Shown here: in pieces, positions 32,786-42,800 of the stretch | Layout: every line of letters begins with the position of its first letter | How positions within the stretch are numbered: position 1 is the stretch's first letter | Assembly (NCBI GenBank): GCA_022844405.1 | Contig: JALHLV010000007.1 | Span: forward strand, 62,001 to 126,000 | Reading direction: 5' to 3' | Length of the DNA: 64,000 bases | From: Sphingomonadales bacterium | GTDB lineage: Bacteria; Pseudomonadota; Alphaproteobacteria; SMXS01 | Program-made: the position numbers and the translations under genes | Notes under the pieces: generated by a model | Seen by the model: the letters and a program-made list of their open reading frames with translations, nothing else | The model's database searches: none | What the model was told of the DNA's origin: nothing

Positions 32786-34091
32786 CACGGGGCAGCGTAA
32801 CGACTGGGCATCGGATGAGATGCAGCGTCGCATCGCGCGCCGCTATGCCGCCGACAGCCGCTTCAAGTGGTACGGCATCGGCGCGATCCTGCTCGCCATG
32901 GGCGTGCTGGTGCTGCTGCTGGGCAGCATCATCGTCACCGGCATTCCCGGTTTCACGCAGACTCAGGTCCGGCTGCAGGTCAGCTTCGATCCCGAGCAGT
33001 TCGGCGGCTCCTTGAAGGGCAAGACGCCCGAAGAAGTGGATGCCGCCATCGCCGCCGCCGATTTCTCGGGGATGATCCGGACCGGTCTGCAATCCATCTT
33101 CCCGGACGTCACCCAGCGCCGGGATGTGCGTGATCTGACGGATCTCGTCAGTTCGGGCGCGCGTCAGAAGCTGGCGCAGATCGTGCGCGAAGATCCCGGC
33201 ATCGTCGGCAGCACCGTCGAGGTCTGGCTGCCCACATCGGACGATGTGCACACCATCGTGAACGGCTCCATGGAGCGCGATGTCGCCGAGTCGGACCGGC
33301 GGCTGAACGACAAGCAGATCGCCTGGCTCGAGACCTTGGAAAAAACGGACTCGATCCGCGGCACCCTGAGCTCGGACTTCTTCACCGGCGGCGACTCGCG
33401 CGAGCCGGAGATGGCCGGTGTCTGGGGATCGGTCGTCGGATCGTTCTGGACGCTGCTGGTGACCCTGGCGGTCGCCTTTCCCCTGGGCGTGCTCGCCGCC
33501 GTCTATCTCGAGGAGTTCGCGCCGAAGAACCGCTGGAGCGACCTGATCGAGGTCAATATCAACAACCTGGCCGCCGTGCCGTCGATCGTCTTCGGCCTGC
33601 TGGGCCTGGCCGTCTATCTCAACGTCATGCACCTGCCGCGCTCGGCGCCCATCGTCGGCGGCCTGACGCTGGCGCTGATGACGATGCCGGTGATCATCAT
33701 CGCGGCCCGCGCGGCGCTGAAGGCCGTCCCGCCGTCGATCCGCGCCGGCGCCATGGGGCTGGGCGCCTCGAAGGTCCAGGTGACGTTCCATCATGTATTG
33801 CCGCTGGCGATGCCTGGCATCCTCACCGGCGTCATCATCGGCATGGCGCACGCGCTGGGCGAGACGGCGCCGCTGCTGATGATCGGCATGGTGGCGTTCA
33901 TCGTCGACATCCCGGGTGGCATCAGCGACGCGGCCACGGTGCTGCCGGTGCAAATCTATCTCTGGGCCGACAGCCCCGAACGCGCCTTTGTCGAGAAGAC
34001 CTCGGCGGCGATCATGGTGCTGCTGACCTTCCTCATCCTGATGAACGCGGTGGCGGTGTTGCTGCGGAAACGTTTCGAACGCAAGTGGTGA
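32778..34091 (+). CDS. pstA: Phosphate ABC transporter permease PstA
   Basis: 437-residue permease partner of PstC, also longer than the E. coli form (about 296). One membrane segment near residues 33-56 is followed by a roughly 150-residue periplasmic DUF3333-type insert with SFDPEQFGGSLKG, then the permease core from about residue 215, with NNLAAVPSIVFGLLGLAVY and the coupling loop GLGASKVQVTFHHVLPLAMPGILTG. ATG overlaps the pstC stop by 8 nt, a sign of coupled translation. The extension is typical of the alphaproteobacterial lineage and not an oddity of this gene. Confidence 0.94.
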   Translation: MTDTGQRNDWASDEMQRRIARRYAADSRFKWYGIGAILLAMGVLVLLLGSIIVTGIPGFTQTQVRLQVSFDPEQFGGSLKGKTPEEVDAAIAAADFSGMIRTGLQSIFPDVTQRRDVRDLTDLVSSGARQKLAQIVREDPGIVGSTVEVWLPTSDDVHTIVNGSMERDVAESDRRLNDKQIAWLETLEKTDSIRGTLSSDFFTGGDSREPEMAGVWGSVVGSFWTLLVTLAVAFPLGVLAAVYLEEFAPKNRWSDLIEVNINNLAAVPSIVFGLLGLAVYLNVMHLPRSAPIVGGLTLALMTMPVIIIAARAALKAVPPSIRAGAMGLGASKVQVTFHHVLPLAMPGILTGVIIGMAHALGETAPLLMIGMVAFIVDIPGGISDAATVLPVQIYLWADSPERAFVEKTSAAIMVLLTFLILMNAVAVLLRKRFERKW

Positions 34092-34097
34092 TCGGAT

Positions 34098-34910
34098 ATG
34101 AAAATGGCTGAAGCAGACGTTGAAGCGAGGATCCGAGTGAGCACCGAGGACGCGAAGCTGAAATTCCAGACCCGCGGCGTGCATGTCTTCTACGGCGACA
34201 AGGAAGCCATCAAGGGCGTCGACCTGGACATCTACAACAACGAGGTCACGGCGCTGATCGGTCCGTCCGGCTGCGGCAAGTCGACCTATCTGCGGTGCCT
34301 GAACCGTATGAACGACACCGTGGACGGCGCCAAGGTCACCGGCTCCATCCTGCTCGACGGCACCGACATCTATGACCGCAAGGTCGATGTCGTGCAGCTC
34401 CGCGCCCGGGTCGGCATGGTGTTCCAGAAACCCAACCCGTTCCCCAAGTCGATTTTCGAGAACATCGCCTATGGGCCGCGCATCCACGGACTTGCATCCA
34501 AGAAGAGCGAATACGACGCCATCGTTGAAACTAGCCTGAAGAAGGCCGGCCTGTGGAACGAGGTCAGCGACCGCCTGGACGAGCCGGGAACCTCGCTGTC
34601 GGGCGGCCAGCAGCAGCGCCTGTGCATCGCCCGCGCCATCGCCGTCAGCCCGGAGGTGATCCTGATGGACGAGCCGTGCTCGGCGCTCGATCCCATCGCC
34701 ACCGCCCGGGTCGAGGAGCTGATCGACGAGCTGCGCGAGAACTACGCCATCGTCATCGTCACCCATTCCATGCAGCAGGCGGCGCGCGTGTCGCAGAAGA
34801 CCGCCTTTTTCCACCTTGGCGAGATCGTCGAACGCGGCCACACGGAACAGATCTTCACCAATCCGCGCGAGGAGCGAACCCGGGACTACATCACCGGACG
34901 CTTCGGCTAG
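34098..34910 (+). CDS. pstB: Phosphate ABC transporter ATP-binding protein PstB
   Basis: 270-residue ATPase. Walker A GPSGCGKS at 55-62, Q-loop in [15 protein letters not shown], signature [14 protein letters not shown], Walker [14 protein letters not shown] and switch His in [11 protein letters not shown] are all intact. E. coli PstB is 257 residues; an internal GTG at 34137 or ATG at 34104 could also start it. It lies 6 nt after pstA and 30 nt before phoU. It energises uptake and is thought to pass the phosphate signal to PhoR through PhoU. Confidence 0.96.
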   Translation: MKMAEADVEARIRVSTEDAKLKFQTRGVHVFYGDKEAIKGVDLDIYNNEVTALIGPSGCGKSTYLRCLNRMNDTVDGAKVTGSILLDGTDIYDRKVDVVQLRARVGMVFQKPNPFPKSIFENIAYGPRIHGLASKKSEYDAIVETSLKKAGLWNEVSDRLDEPGTSLSGGQQQRLCIARAIAVSPEVILMDEPCSALDPIATARVEELIDELRENYAIVIVTHSMQQAARVSQKTAFFHLGEIVERGHTEQIFTNPREERTRDYITGRFG

Positions 34911-34940
34911 CGCTTCCCACCTATCGAGGGCCGCACCCAG

Positions 34941-35657
34941 ATGCCTAACGACCACATCGTCTCTTCCTACGACAAGGAACTGGAGAACCTGCGCTCCAGT
35001 ATCGCCCGCATGGGCGGTCTGGCCGAGACGCAGATCGCCGGCGCCGTCGATGCCCTGTTCAAGCGCAGCGCCGAGCGGGCCGAGCAGGTGGTCGAGGCCG
35101 ACAAGGCGCTCGACGATCTGGAAATCGCCATCGAAAAGGATGCCATTTCGATCCTGGCGCGGCGCCAGCCCATGGCGTCGGACCTGCGCGAGATCGTCTC
35201 GGCGCTGAAGATGTCGAGCATCCTCGAGCGCATCGGCGACTATTCGAAGAACATCGCCAAGCGGGTCACCGCCATCAACGAGTCGGACAATTTCCGCATC
35301 GTCCGCACCGTCGGCGACATGGCCCATCTGGTGCAGAAGATGCTCAAGGACGTGCTCGACGCCTATATCGACCAGGACGCCGTCAAGGCCATGGACGTAT
35401 GGGAGCGCGACGCGCCGGTGGACGAGCTCTACAACAGTTTGTTCCGCGAGCTGCTGACCTACATGATGGAGGATGCGCGCGCCATCACGCCCTGCACCCA
35501 TCTGCTGTTCGCCGCCAAGAACGTCGAGCGCATGGGCGACCACGTGACCAACCTGGCCGAGATCGTGTTCTATCTGGTGAACGGCGAGATCCTCGAGGAC
35601 ACCCGTCCCAAGGGCGACCGCACCAGCTTCACGGTGCTGCGACCGCACGAAGATTGA
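34941..35657 (+). CDS. phoU: Phosphate signalling regulator PhoU
   Basis: 238-residue helical protein with two PhoU repeats. Each carries the metal-binding E/D-x-x-x-D signature: in repeat one ADKALDDLEIAIEKDAISIL with RRQPMASDLREIVSALK, and in repeat two AMDVWERDAPVDELYNSLF with the later NVERMGDHVTNLAEI. PhoU damps PhoR kinase activity and phosphate uptake when phosphate is plentiful. Located between pstB and phoB, the usual order in the group. Confidence 0.95.
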   Translation: MPNDHIVSSYDKELENLRSSIARMGGLAETQIAGAVDALFKRSAERAEQVVEADKALDDLEIAIEKDAISILARRQPMASDLREIVSALKMSSILERIGDYSKNIAKRVTAINESDNFRIVRTVGDMAHLVQKMLKDVLDAYIDQDAVKAMDVWERDAPVDELYNSLFRELLTYMMEDARAITPCTHLLFAAKNVERMGDHVTNLAEIVFYLVNGEILEDTRPKGDRTSFTVLRPHED

Positions 35658-35679
35658 TCGAGTGACAGGAAGATCCGAC

Positions 35680-36372
35680 ATGAAGCCGAATGTTCTGCTC
35701 ATCGAAGACGATCTGAGCCTTGTCGAGCTGGTGAAGTACAATCTCGACAAGGAAGGGTTCGACGTGCTCCACGCCACCGACGGCGAGGAAGGCCTGGCGA
35801 TGGCCAGGGAACGCACGCCCGACCTGATCCTGCTGGACTGGATGCTGCCGTTCGTGCCGGGCATCGAGGTCTGCCGCCGGCTGCGCAAGTCGCCGGACAC
35901 GGCGGGCATCCCGATCATCATGCTGACCGCGCGCACCGAGGAGGGCGACCGCATCCGCGGCCTCGACACCGGTGCCGACGATTACATCACCAAGCCCTAT
36001 TCGCCGCGCGAGCTGCTCGCCCGCATCAACGCCGTGCTGCGCCGGGTCCGTCCGGCCTATTCGGGCCAGGTGCTGACCTATGCCGACATCGCCCTCGACG
36101 CCAGCGCCCACAAGGTGACCCGCGGCGGCAAGCCGGTGCGGCTCGGCCCGACCGAGTTCCGCCTGCTGCGCCACTTCCTGGAAAACCCGGACCGGGTGTT
36201 CTCGCGCGAGCAGCTGCTCGATTCGGTCTGGGGCCACGACGTCTATGTGGAGCCGCGCACGGTCGACGTGCACATCAGGCGGCTGCGCAAGGTGCTGAAC
36301 GAGGGCGGCGCGGCGGACGTGATCCGCACCGTCCGTTCGGCCGGCTACGCGCTCGACCTGGAAGCGGCCTGA
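35680..36372 (+). CDS. phoB: Phosphate response regulator PhoB
   Basis: 230-residue OmpR-family regulator. Receiver: acidic pair Asp10-Asp11, phosphoacceptor Asp53 in LLDWMLP, switch Thr83, Lys105 in DYITKPYSPREL. DNA-binding winged helix: GPTEFRLLRHFLENPDRVFSREQLLDSVWG with the recognition helix PRTVDVHIRRLRKVL. Start is the ATG at 35680 behind ACAGGAAG; the GTG at 35662 is a poorer choice. It binds the Pho box. The 3' end overlaps the convergent GGDEF gene by 28 nt. Confidence 0.96.
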   Translation: MKPNVLLIEDDLSLVELVKYNLDKEGFDVLHATDGEEGLAMARERTPDLILLDWMLPFVPGIEVCRRLRKSPDTAGIPIIMLTARTEEGDRIRGLDTGADDYITKPYSPRELLARINAVLRRVRPAYSGQVLTYADIALDASAHKVTRGGKPVRLGPTEFRLLRHFLENPDRVFSREQLLDSVWGHDVYVEPRTVDVHIRRLRKVLNEGGAADVIRTVRSAGYALDLEAA

Positions 36373-37523
36373 CCCGCGGCCTGCTCTGCATCGGTTTCGA
36401 CCCGGTTGCGGCCCTCACTCTTGGCGCGGTAGAGCGCCATGTCGGCCTGGGCCAGCGATAGGTCCAGGTTTTCGGGCACCAGCTGCGCGATGCCGATGCT
36501 GACGGTGACCTTGAGGACAAGGTCGCCGAAGCGCACATCCATGCGCTCCAGGGCTTCACGGATGCGTTCGGCGATCACCACCGCCTGCGCCACGTCGGCG
36601 ATGGGCAGCAGCACCGAGAACTCGTCGCCGCCGAAGCGCGCGAACACGTCCTCGCGGCGGAGCTGCGAACTGACGTGGTCGGCGAAGGCGCGCAGCACCG
36701 CGTCGCCGGCCGCGTGCCCGTGCTCGTCGTTGAGCCGCTTGAAGCGGTCGATGTCGAGCAGCATGACGCAGCCGGTCGCGCCGGACGGCGCCTCGCGCAG
36801 CCGGCGGTTGAACGCCCGGCGGTTCAGCAGCCCGGTGAGGTCGTCCATCCTCGCCAGTTCGTCCAGCTGCAGCTGCATGCGCTGGCCGGGCATCAGCAGG
36901 AAGTCCAGCGAACTCAGGAACGTCACCGCCAGCAGGCCCAGCAGCCACGCCGTCGCCAGCGGCGAATTGCTGAACAGGCTCATGTCCGGGCTGTCCTGGC
37001 GCAGGATCGCATCGGCGATGCGTGCCAGGCCCAGCAGGATCATGCCGATGAACAGCACACCCAGGACGCGGCGCAGCAACTGGTGCTCCCGGATGCCGGG
37101 CCGCAGCAGTACCGCAGCCATCATGGCCATGATGAGCGCGATCGCCGCGGTCGATACGACGATGCGGACCCGGATATCGGGCGTCACATAGGTGAAGTAC
37201 GCGATCAGAACCGTGGCGGTGGCGGTCAGGGCGATGCCGAGACCGAGGCGCTTGGGCAGCCGGTCGAACGCGGCGATGCCCGAATACAGCAGGAAACCGC
37301 CGGCGATCGTCGCCGTGTTGCCCACGACGATGGTCAGGAAGTCGGGAAGGACGGGCCGGAAGAACAGCAGCGTGTCCGAAAGGGCGATGATCAGGCAACC
37401 CGCCGCCCAGTAACGGATCGCCTTCTCGTCGCGGTGCAGGTACGACAGGTAGGCGCCCATGAACGCCATCAGCAGGAAGCCCACCGCCATCGCCGCCAAC
37501 AATGTCCGAACGTCGAGCACCAT
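36345..37523 (-). CDS. Membrane-bound diguanylate cyclase (GGDEF)
   Basis: 392 residues: about seven membrane segments in residues 1-210, followed by a GGDEF domain. The active site GGDEF is at 298-302 in ARFGGDEFSVLLP, with the metal-binding Asp in LLDIDRFKRLND. The inhibitory I-site RxxD is present at 289-292, five residues upstream, so product feedback is expected. It synthesises cyclic di-GMP. GGAAGACC precedes the ATG. The last 28 nt overlap phoB on the opposite strand, and the C-terminal tail beyond the domain is short and disordered. Confidence 0.93.
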   Translation of the reverse strand: MVLDVRTLLAAMAVGFLLMAFMGAYLSYLHRDEKAIRYWAAGCLIIALSDTLLFFRPVLPDFLTIVVGNTATIAGGFLLYSGIAAFDRLPKRLGLGIALTATATVLIAYFTYVTPDIRVRIVVSTAAIALIMAMMAAVLLRPGIREHQLLRRVLGVLFIGMILLGLARIADAILRQDSPDMSLFSNSPLATAWLLGLLAVTFLSSLDFLLMPGQRMQLQLDELARMDDLTGLLNRRAFNRRLREAPSGATGCVMLLDIDRFKRLNDEHGHAAGDAVLRAFADHVSSQLRREDVFARFGGDEFSVLLPIADVAQAVVIAERIREALERMDVRFGDLVLKVTVSIGIAQLVPENLDLSLAQADMALYRAKSEGRNRVETDAEQAAGQAASRSSA

Positions 37524-37532
37524 GGTCTTCCG

Positions 37533-37994
37533 CTATTCCCCCTGCGCGCCAACGACCGGTGGAACGCCCCTCAGTCCCACCGGTTCGGTCGGCGCACGGC
37601 TTGGCCGCGTCAGGATGAACACGATGATCGCCACCTGGACGACGCCGACGATCAGTGGCAGCCAGAACGACCTGGCGATGTACAGCGTGAGAAACAGCCA
37701 GCCCACCGCCATGGTGCCGACCGCCAGCGCCTTGGCGCGCGGCGGAATCACGCCGTACTTGTCCCAGGCGACCAGATACGGTCCGTAGGTCTTGTTGCCA
37801 TAGAGCCATTTGTGCAGGCGCTTGGAGCTCTTCGACCACGCCCAGGCGGTGACCAGCAGGAACGGCACCGTGGGTATGACCGGCAGGAACGCGCCCACCG
37901 CACCCAGCGCCAGGAAAAACCAGCCGACGCCGAGCAGCACATAGCGCGCGGTGGGCGAGAGGGTGATCTCGGCGGGATCGTCCTGCAGGTTCAT
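37533..37994 (-). CDS. DUF454 (YbaN-like) small membrane protein
   Basis: About 153 residues with three or four membrane segments. The TARYVLLGVGWFFLALGAVGAFLPVIPTVPFLLV stretch, followed by a S-x-R-x-x-x-W-L motif (SKRLHKWLYGNKTYGPYLVAWD), is diagnostic of DUF454. Function unknown. Two starts are possible, ATG at 37994 or ATG at 38048, which would overlap the upstream gene by 14 nt; neither has a clear ribosome site and the shorter fits family length. Likely cotranscribed with the two upstream membrane proteins, and 9 nt from the GGDEF gene start. Confidence 0.85.
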   Translation of the reverse strand: MNLQDDPAEITLSPTARYVLLGVGWFFLALGAVGAFLPVIPTVPFLLVTAWAWSKSSKRLHKWLYGNKTYGPYLVAWDKYGVIPPRAKALAVGTMAVGWLFLTLYIARSFWLPLIVGVVQVAIIVFILTRPSRAPTEPVGLRGVPPVVGAQGE

Positions 37995-38034
37995 GACAAG
38001 ATCATGGGGTCGTTTTTGCAAGGTACAAGCCGTT

Positions 38035-38928
38035 TCAATGTTGCTCATACGCCGGCGCGGCGGCGGCCGGTGTCCTGCGAGGCGATAGCATCACGGGAAG
38101 CGCCACGGCGCAGGCAAAGAAGGAAGCGGCGGCCTGTATCACGAAATGAGGATTGTGGCCGAGGGGAACGCCGTTCAGGTAGTCTAGGATGCTGAGGGCA
38201 TCCATCAGGCTCAGGCTAGCCAAGACTGCCAGGGCGCGTATGGGCACATCCCGGCCCCATCGCCCGCGGAATGCCAACGCCGTGATGTAGATCGTTGCGG
38301 CTGCGCCACCGATGACGGCGTGCGAGATCAGCCAGGAATCGGTGCCGTAGTCCAGTGCATGTGGAACGCCGCGCAGGTGTTGGATCATCCAGTACGCCTC
38401 GTGGCTCCGCGCGACCATGATGGCGCACCATATGTAGCTGATAGCCGCGAGGGCACCGAGAATCACGCCCGGGAGCTGATGCGCTCTCCAGCCGACCATC
38501 GATCGAGGCGGGATGGAACGCTTTGCCGCTCCGATTTCGGCGGTGACGATCGCGGCAATGAGGACCAGGAACTCGGCATGGCCCGTCCAGTGGCTGTCGG
38601 CGACGATGTTCCAGCCGAACTCAATATAAAATGCCAGTATGGCGTACAGGTTTCCCGTGATGAGCGCCCAGGCAGACGCGGCCGCGAGCGAGTAGCGCTG
38701 CGTCAGCAGCGCCAGTCCCGCCACGACGCACACCAACGCCCAAAGCGGTTGCTCGCCATATGCCTGGAACCCCATAGGCGATGGCCCGTCCAGCATAAGG
38801 TCCGACCGCACAAAGTCCCACATGATCCAGATGGCGCGGATAGCCCGGGCGAAGAGCCAGGCTCCGAACCCGATCAGGAGGCCGCCGAGAAGCAGGCGGA
38901 ATACCATCCCGGCCCTATGCCTCGTCAT
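38035..38928 (-). CDS. Uncharacterised multi-pass membrane protein (tandem pair, second)
   Basis: 297 residues with about seven hydrophobic segments; no family recognised. Notable is a short SPMGFQAYGEQPLWAL stretch after the first segment, which has a counterpart (PPPPGFQAYGGQLIGEM) at the same place in the upstream gene at 38915. The two also share a late SH-rich loop and an Arg-rich C-terminus, indicating an old tandem duplication. A very strong GGAGGAGG ribosome site lies four bases before ATG 38928, inside the end of the upstream gene. Ends in an AAAAP-rich tail. Confidence 0.75.
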   Translation of the reverse strand: MTRHRAGMVFRLLLGGLLIGFGAWLFARAIRAIWIMWDFVRSDLMLDGPSPMGFQAYGEQPLWALVCVVAGLALLTQRYSLAAASAWALITGNLYAILAFYIEFGWNIVADSHWTGHAEFLVLIAAIVTAEIGAAKRSIPPRSMVGWRAHQLPGVILGALAAISYIWCAIMVARSHEAYWMIQHLRGVPHALDYGTDSWLISHAVIGGAAATIYITALAFRGRWGRDVPIRALAVLASLSLMDALSILDYLNGVPLGHNPHFVIQAAASFFACAVALPVMLSPRRTPAAAAPAYEQH

Positions 38929-39751
38929 TACGCCTCCTCCGCCAGGGAATCAGGACGGCCAGGGCCGCGGCGCAGAGCAGAAAGGTGAGGCCTTCCTGGA
39001 AGACGTAGCGGTCGAGATTCCGATACTCGGCATGTCCGCTGCCAAGCATGACATCGAGGAATTGCAGAAGACCGCCTGTGAGGACGCAGGCGGCGGTCAC
39101 CAGCGCAACCGGCAACACAGTCCGGCGGTGGCGCCAGACCGTAACGGCGCCGACGAGCAGGAAGGCAAGCAGCGGGCTGACGAGGCTGGTGACGACGGTG
39201 GCGTAATCACTGCTGGGATACTCGGTGGCGCCGCCGAGATAGTCGACCGTATCGGCGAAGTCGGGCGTGGTCACAAACCACGCCGCTCGGCCGATCAGTC
39301 CAATGGCCGCCGCCAATGTGAATGCGGTTGCGATCCGCCGGTACCGCGCTGGTGAATCGTCCATCGGCGGAGCAAACGAACATGCAAGGATGATCGCGGC
39401 CAATGCCAGCATGAGGACATGGTCGATTGCTGGCCGAAGACCCATCCATCCGTCGAGGTACACCTGGTAGACGCGCCCAAGTATGAGATAGGCGAGGCAA
39501 TACCAGCAGATCAGGGACAGCGCCGGCCACCATTGCTTCACGATCGCCAGACCGGCGAAGGCGATGAGCATTTCACCTATAAGCTGGCCGCCATAGGCCT
39601 GGAAACCCGGCGGAGGCGGGCTGTCCAGCCCGTAAAGCGGTTCGCGACTAATCTGGCCAATGATGGAGGCGAGCTGGTCGCCGATGCGCCAGGCACCGGC
39701 TGCGACGATCAAAACCCCCAGAACGATGCGAAAAGCCGTAACGACTCTCAT
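38915..39751 (-). CDS. Uncharacterised multi-pass membrane protein (tandem pair, first)
   Basis: 278 residues from the ATG at 39751 (a TTG at 39763 would add four). About seven hydrophobic segments, and the PPPPGFQAYGGQ loop shared with the gene downstream, which it overlaps by 14 nt. No enzymatic motif, signal peptide or transporter signature was recognised. The region looks slightly less GC-rich than its neighbours. The nrdJ terminator hairpin lies immediately upstream, so transcription probably starts inside or just after it. Confidence 0.72.
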   Translation of the reverse strand: MRVVTAFRIVLGVLIVAAGAWRIGDQLASIIGQISREPLYGLDSPPPPGFQAYGGQLIGEMLIAFAGLAIVKQWWPALSLICWYCLAYLILGRVYQVYLDGWMGLRPAIDHVLMLALAAIILACSFAPPMDDSPARYRRIATAFTLAAAIGLIGRAAWFVTTPDFADTVDYLGGATEYPSSDYATVVTSLVSPLLAFLLVGAVTVWRHRRTVLPVALVTAACVLTGGLLQFLDVMLGSGHAEYRNLDRYVFQEGLTFLLCAAALAVLIPWRRRRNDEA

Positions 39752-39761
39752 AAAAGTGCTC

Positions 39762-39794
39762 AAACGAAAACGGCCCGGGCGGACGCCCGGGCCG
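39762..39794 (-). terminator. Rho-independent terminator of nrdJ
   Basis: Ten-bp GC stem, CGGCCCGGGC at 39771-39780 against 39785-39794, with a four-base loop, followed on the minus strand by TTTTCGTTT. It lies 24 nt after the nrdJ stop. Confidence 0.85.
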
Positions 39795-39818
39795 GATCAG
39801 GTTAGCTTAGCCGCTCTT

Positions 39819-42800
39819 TCACGAACAGCCGCTCGTTCCCCCACACGTATTGCATTTCAGGCAGGTGCCGTTGCGGACCAGGGTGAAGTTGCCGCACTCG
39901 CCGCAGGCGTCGCCCTCGTAGCCCTTCATGCGGGCTTCCTTGGCAAGTTCGACGGTGGCGGTCATCACCGCTTCGGCGCGGGTCAGCAGCAGGGCATCGC
40001 CGGTCTGGCCGACGGCGATGTCGCTGGCGCGCTCGATCACCACCGAGCGGGCGACGGTTTCCTTCTTCGCGGTCATGCCGCCTTCGACCACCGTCAGCTT
40101 GTTGCGGACATAGCCCGACGAGGCGACCTCGCGGATGGCCGCGATGGTCTGCTGCGTCGTGGTCGGCCGTTCGGCGGGGTCTTCGCCCTCGCTCTGGCCC
40201 TTGCCGATCGCGTCGAAGCGAGTTTCGTGCGGCTCCACATGCGCCAGGTCGTAGCGGCTCAAATACGACACCGCCAGTTCGCGGAACACGTAGTCGAGCA
40301 GCGAGGTGGCCATCTTGATGCTGTCGTTGCCCTCGACCAGGCCCGATGGCTCGAACCGGGTGAAGGTGAAGGCATCGACATATTCCTCCAGCGGCACGCC
40401 GTATTGCAGGCCGATGGAGATGGCGATGGCGAAGTTGTTCATCAGCGACCGGAAGGCGGCGCCTTCCTTGTGCATGTCGATGAAGATCTCGCCCAGCCGC
40501 CCATCGTCGTATTCGCCTGTGCGCAGATACACCTTGTGGCCGCCGACGACGGCCTTCTGGGTGTAGCCCTTGCGGCGGTGGGGCAGGCGGCCGCGCGCGG
40601 CCGGCGCGATCTTCTCGATGATGCGCTCGACGATGCGCTCGACCGTCGGCGCAGGGGCGGGCGCGGCGGCGGCGACGTCTTCCTCCAAATCCTCGTCGTC
40701 GAGCAGTGACGAACTCAGCGGCTGGCTCAGCTTGGAGCCGTCGCGGTAGAGCGCGTTGGCCTTCAGCGCCAGCCGCCAGGACAGCTCGTAGGCGCCGAGG
40801 CAATCCTTCACCGTGGCGTTGCTCGCCATGTTGATGGTTTTCGAGATGGCGCCGGAGATAAAGGGCTGTGCGGCGGCCATCATGCGGATGTGGCTGTCGA
40901 CCGACAGGAATCGCTTGCCGATGCGGCCGCAGGGATTGGCGCAGTCGAACACCGGCAAATGCTCGTCCTTCAACCGCGGCGCGCCTTCCAGCGTCATGGC
41001 GCCGCAGACATGCAGGTTGGCGGCGTCGACGTCGGCCTTGCTGAAGCCCAGCTCGGCCAGCATGTCGAAGCCGAAATCGTCGAGCTGCTCAGGCGTAAAC
41101 CCCAGGCCGTGGCGGCAGAACGTCTCGCCCAGGGTGAACTTGTTGAACGCGAACTTGATGTCGAAGGCGCTGGCCAGGTTCTCCTCGATCGCCTCGATCT
41201 CCTGCGGGCCGAAGCCCTTCGCCGCCAGCGTCTCGTGGTTGACGCCGGGTGCGTCCTTCAGCGTACCGTGGCCCACCGCGTAGTCGACGATCTCGACGAT
41301 CTCGAACTCCTGGTAGCCCAGCTTGCGCAGCGCCGCCGGCACCATCTGATTGATGATCTTGAAATAGCCGCCGCCGGCCAGCTTCTTGAACTTCACCAGC
41401 GCGAAGTCGGGCTCGATGCCGGTGGTGTCGCAGTCCATCACCAGGCCGATGGTGCCGGTCGGCGCGATCACCGTCGCCTGGGCGTTGCGGTAGCCGTGCG
41501 TCTCGCCCAGCTTGAGCGCCTCGTCCCACGCATCGGCCGCGGCCTCGGCCAGCGCCGGATCGGGGCAGTTGGCGATGTCCATCGGCACCGGCGGTGTGTT
41601 CAGGCCCTCATAGCCCTTGGCCTCGCCACGGGCGGCACGGCGATGGTTGCGGATCACCCGCAGCATGTGCTCGCGGTTGGGCTCGTAGCCGGGGAAGGCG
41701 CCCAGTTCGGCGGCCATCTCGGCCGAGGTGGCGTAGGACACGCCGGTCATCAGCGCGGTGATGGCGCCGCACAGGGCGCGGCCCTCGGTGCTGTCATAGG
41801 GCAGGCCCGAGGCCATCAGCAGGCCGCCGATATTGGCATAGCCCAGGCCCAGCGTGCGGTAGCGGTAGCTCAGCTCGGCGATCTCGCGCGACGGGAACTG
41901 GGCCATCAGCACCGAGATCTCCAGCACGACGGTCCACAGCCGCGTGGCGTGCTGGAAGCTTTCGACGTCGAAGCTGCCGTCGGCCTTCAGGAAGGTCATC
42001 AGGTTCAGCGACGCCAGGTTGCAGGCCGTGTCGTCGAGGAACATGTATTCCGAGCACGGATTGCTGGCGTTGATCTCGCCCGAGGCCTTGCAGGTGTGCC
42101 AGTCGTTGATGGTGGTGTGGAACTGCAGCCCCGGATCGGCGCAGGCCCAGGCGGCGTTGCCGATGCTGTCCCACAGCTGGCGGGCCGGGATCATCTCGGC
42201 GACCTTGCCGTCGGTGCGGCGGATCAGGTTCCAGTCCGCGTCGGCGGCGACCGCCTGCATGAATTCGTCGGTGACCCGCACCGAGTTGTTGGAGTTCTGC
42301 CCCGACACGGTCAGGTAGGCTTCCGAATCCCAGTCGGTGTCGTAGGTGCGGAAGTCGATGCTGGTATAGCCCTGGCGCGCGAACTCGATCACCCGCTGCA
42401 CGTAGTTCTCGGGGATCATGGCGTTCCGCGCGCCGATGATCGCCTTTTTCAGCTCCCGGTTCTGCTTCGGGTCGAACCGGCCGGCCTCGGTCAGGTCGTC
42501 ATGGGCGGCGCAGGCGGCGATGATCCGGTTGAGGTGCTTCTCGGCAAGCCGCGAGCCGGCGACCAGCGCCGCTACTTTCTGCTCCTCGACCACCTTCCAG
42601 TTGATGAACTTCTCGATGTCCGGATGGTCGACGTCGACCACCACCATCTTGGCCGCGCGCCGCGTGGTGCCACCCGACTTGATGGCGCCGGCCGCCCGGT
42701 CGCCGATCTTCAGGAAGCTCATCAGGCCCGACGACGTGCCGCCGCCCGACAGGTTCTCGCCTTCGCCGCGGATGCGCGAGAAGTTGGTGCCGGTGCCCGA

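Noticed and set aside
30230-32833. An 867-codon open frame antisense to pstS and pstC
   Set aside because: Same reasoning: composition-driven shadow of genes with complete motifs.
32733-35969. A 1078-codon open frame antisense to pstA, pstB and phoU
   Set aside because: Low-complexity composition, no motif, and the sense strand encodes intact Pst/PhoU proteins.
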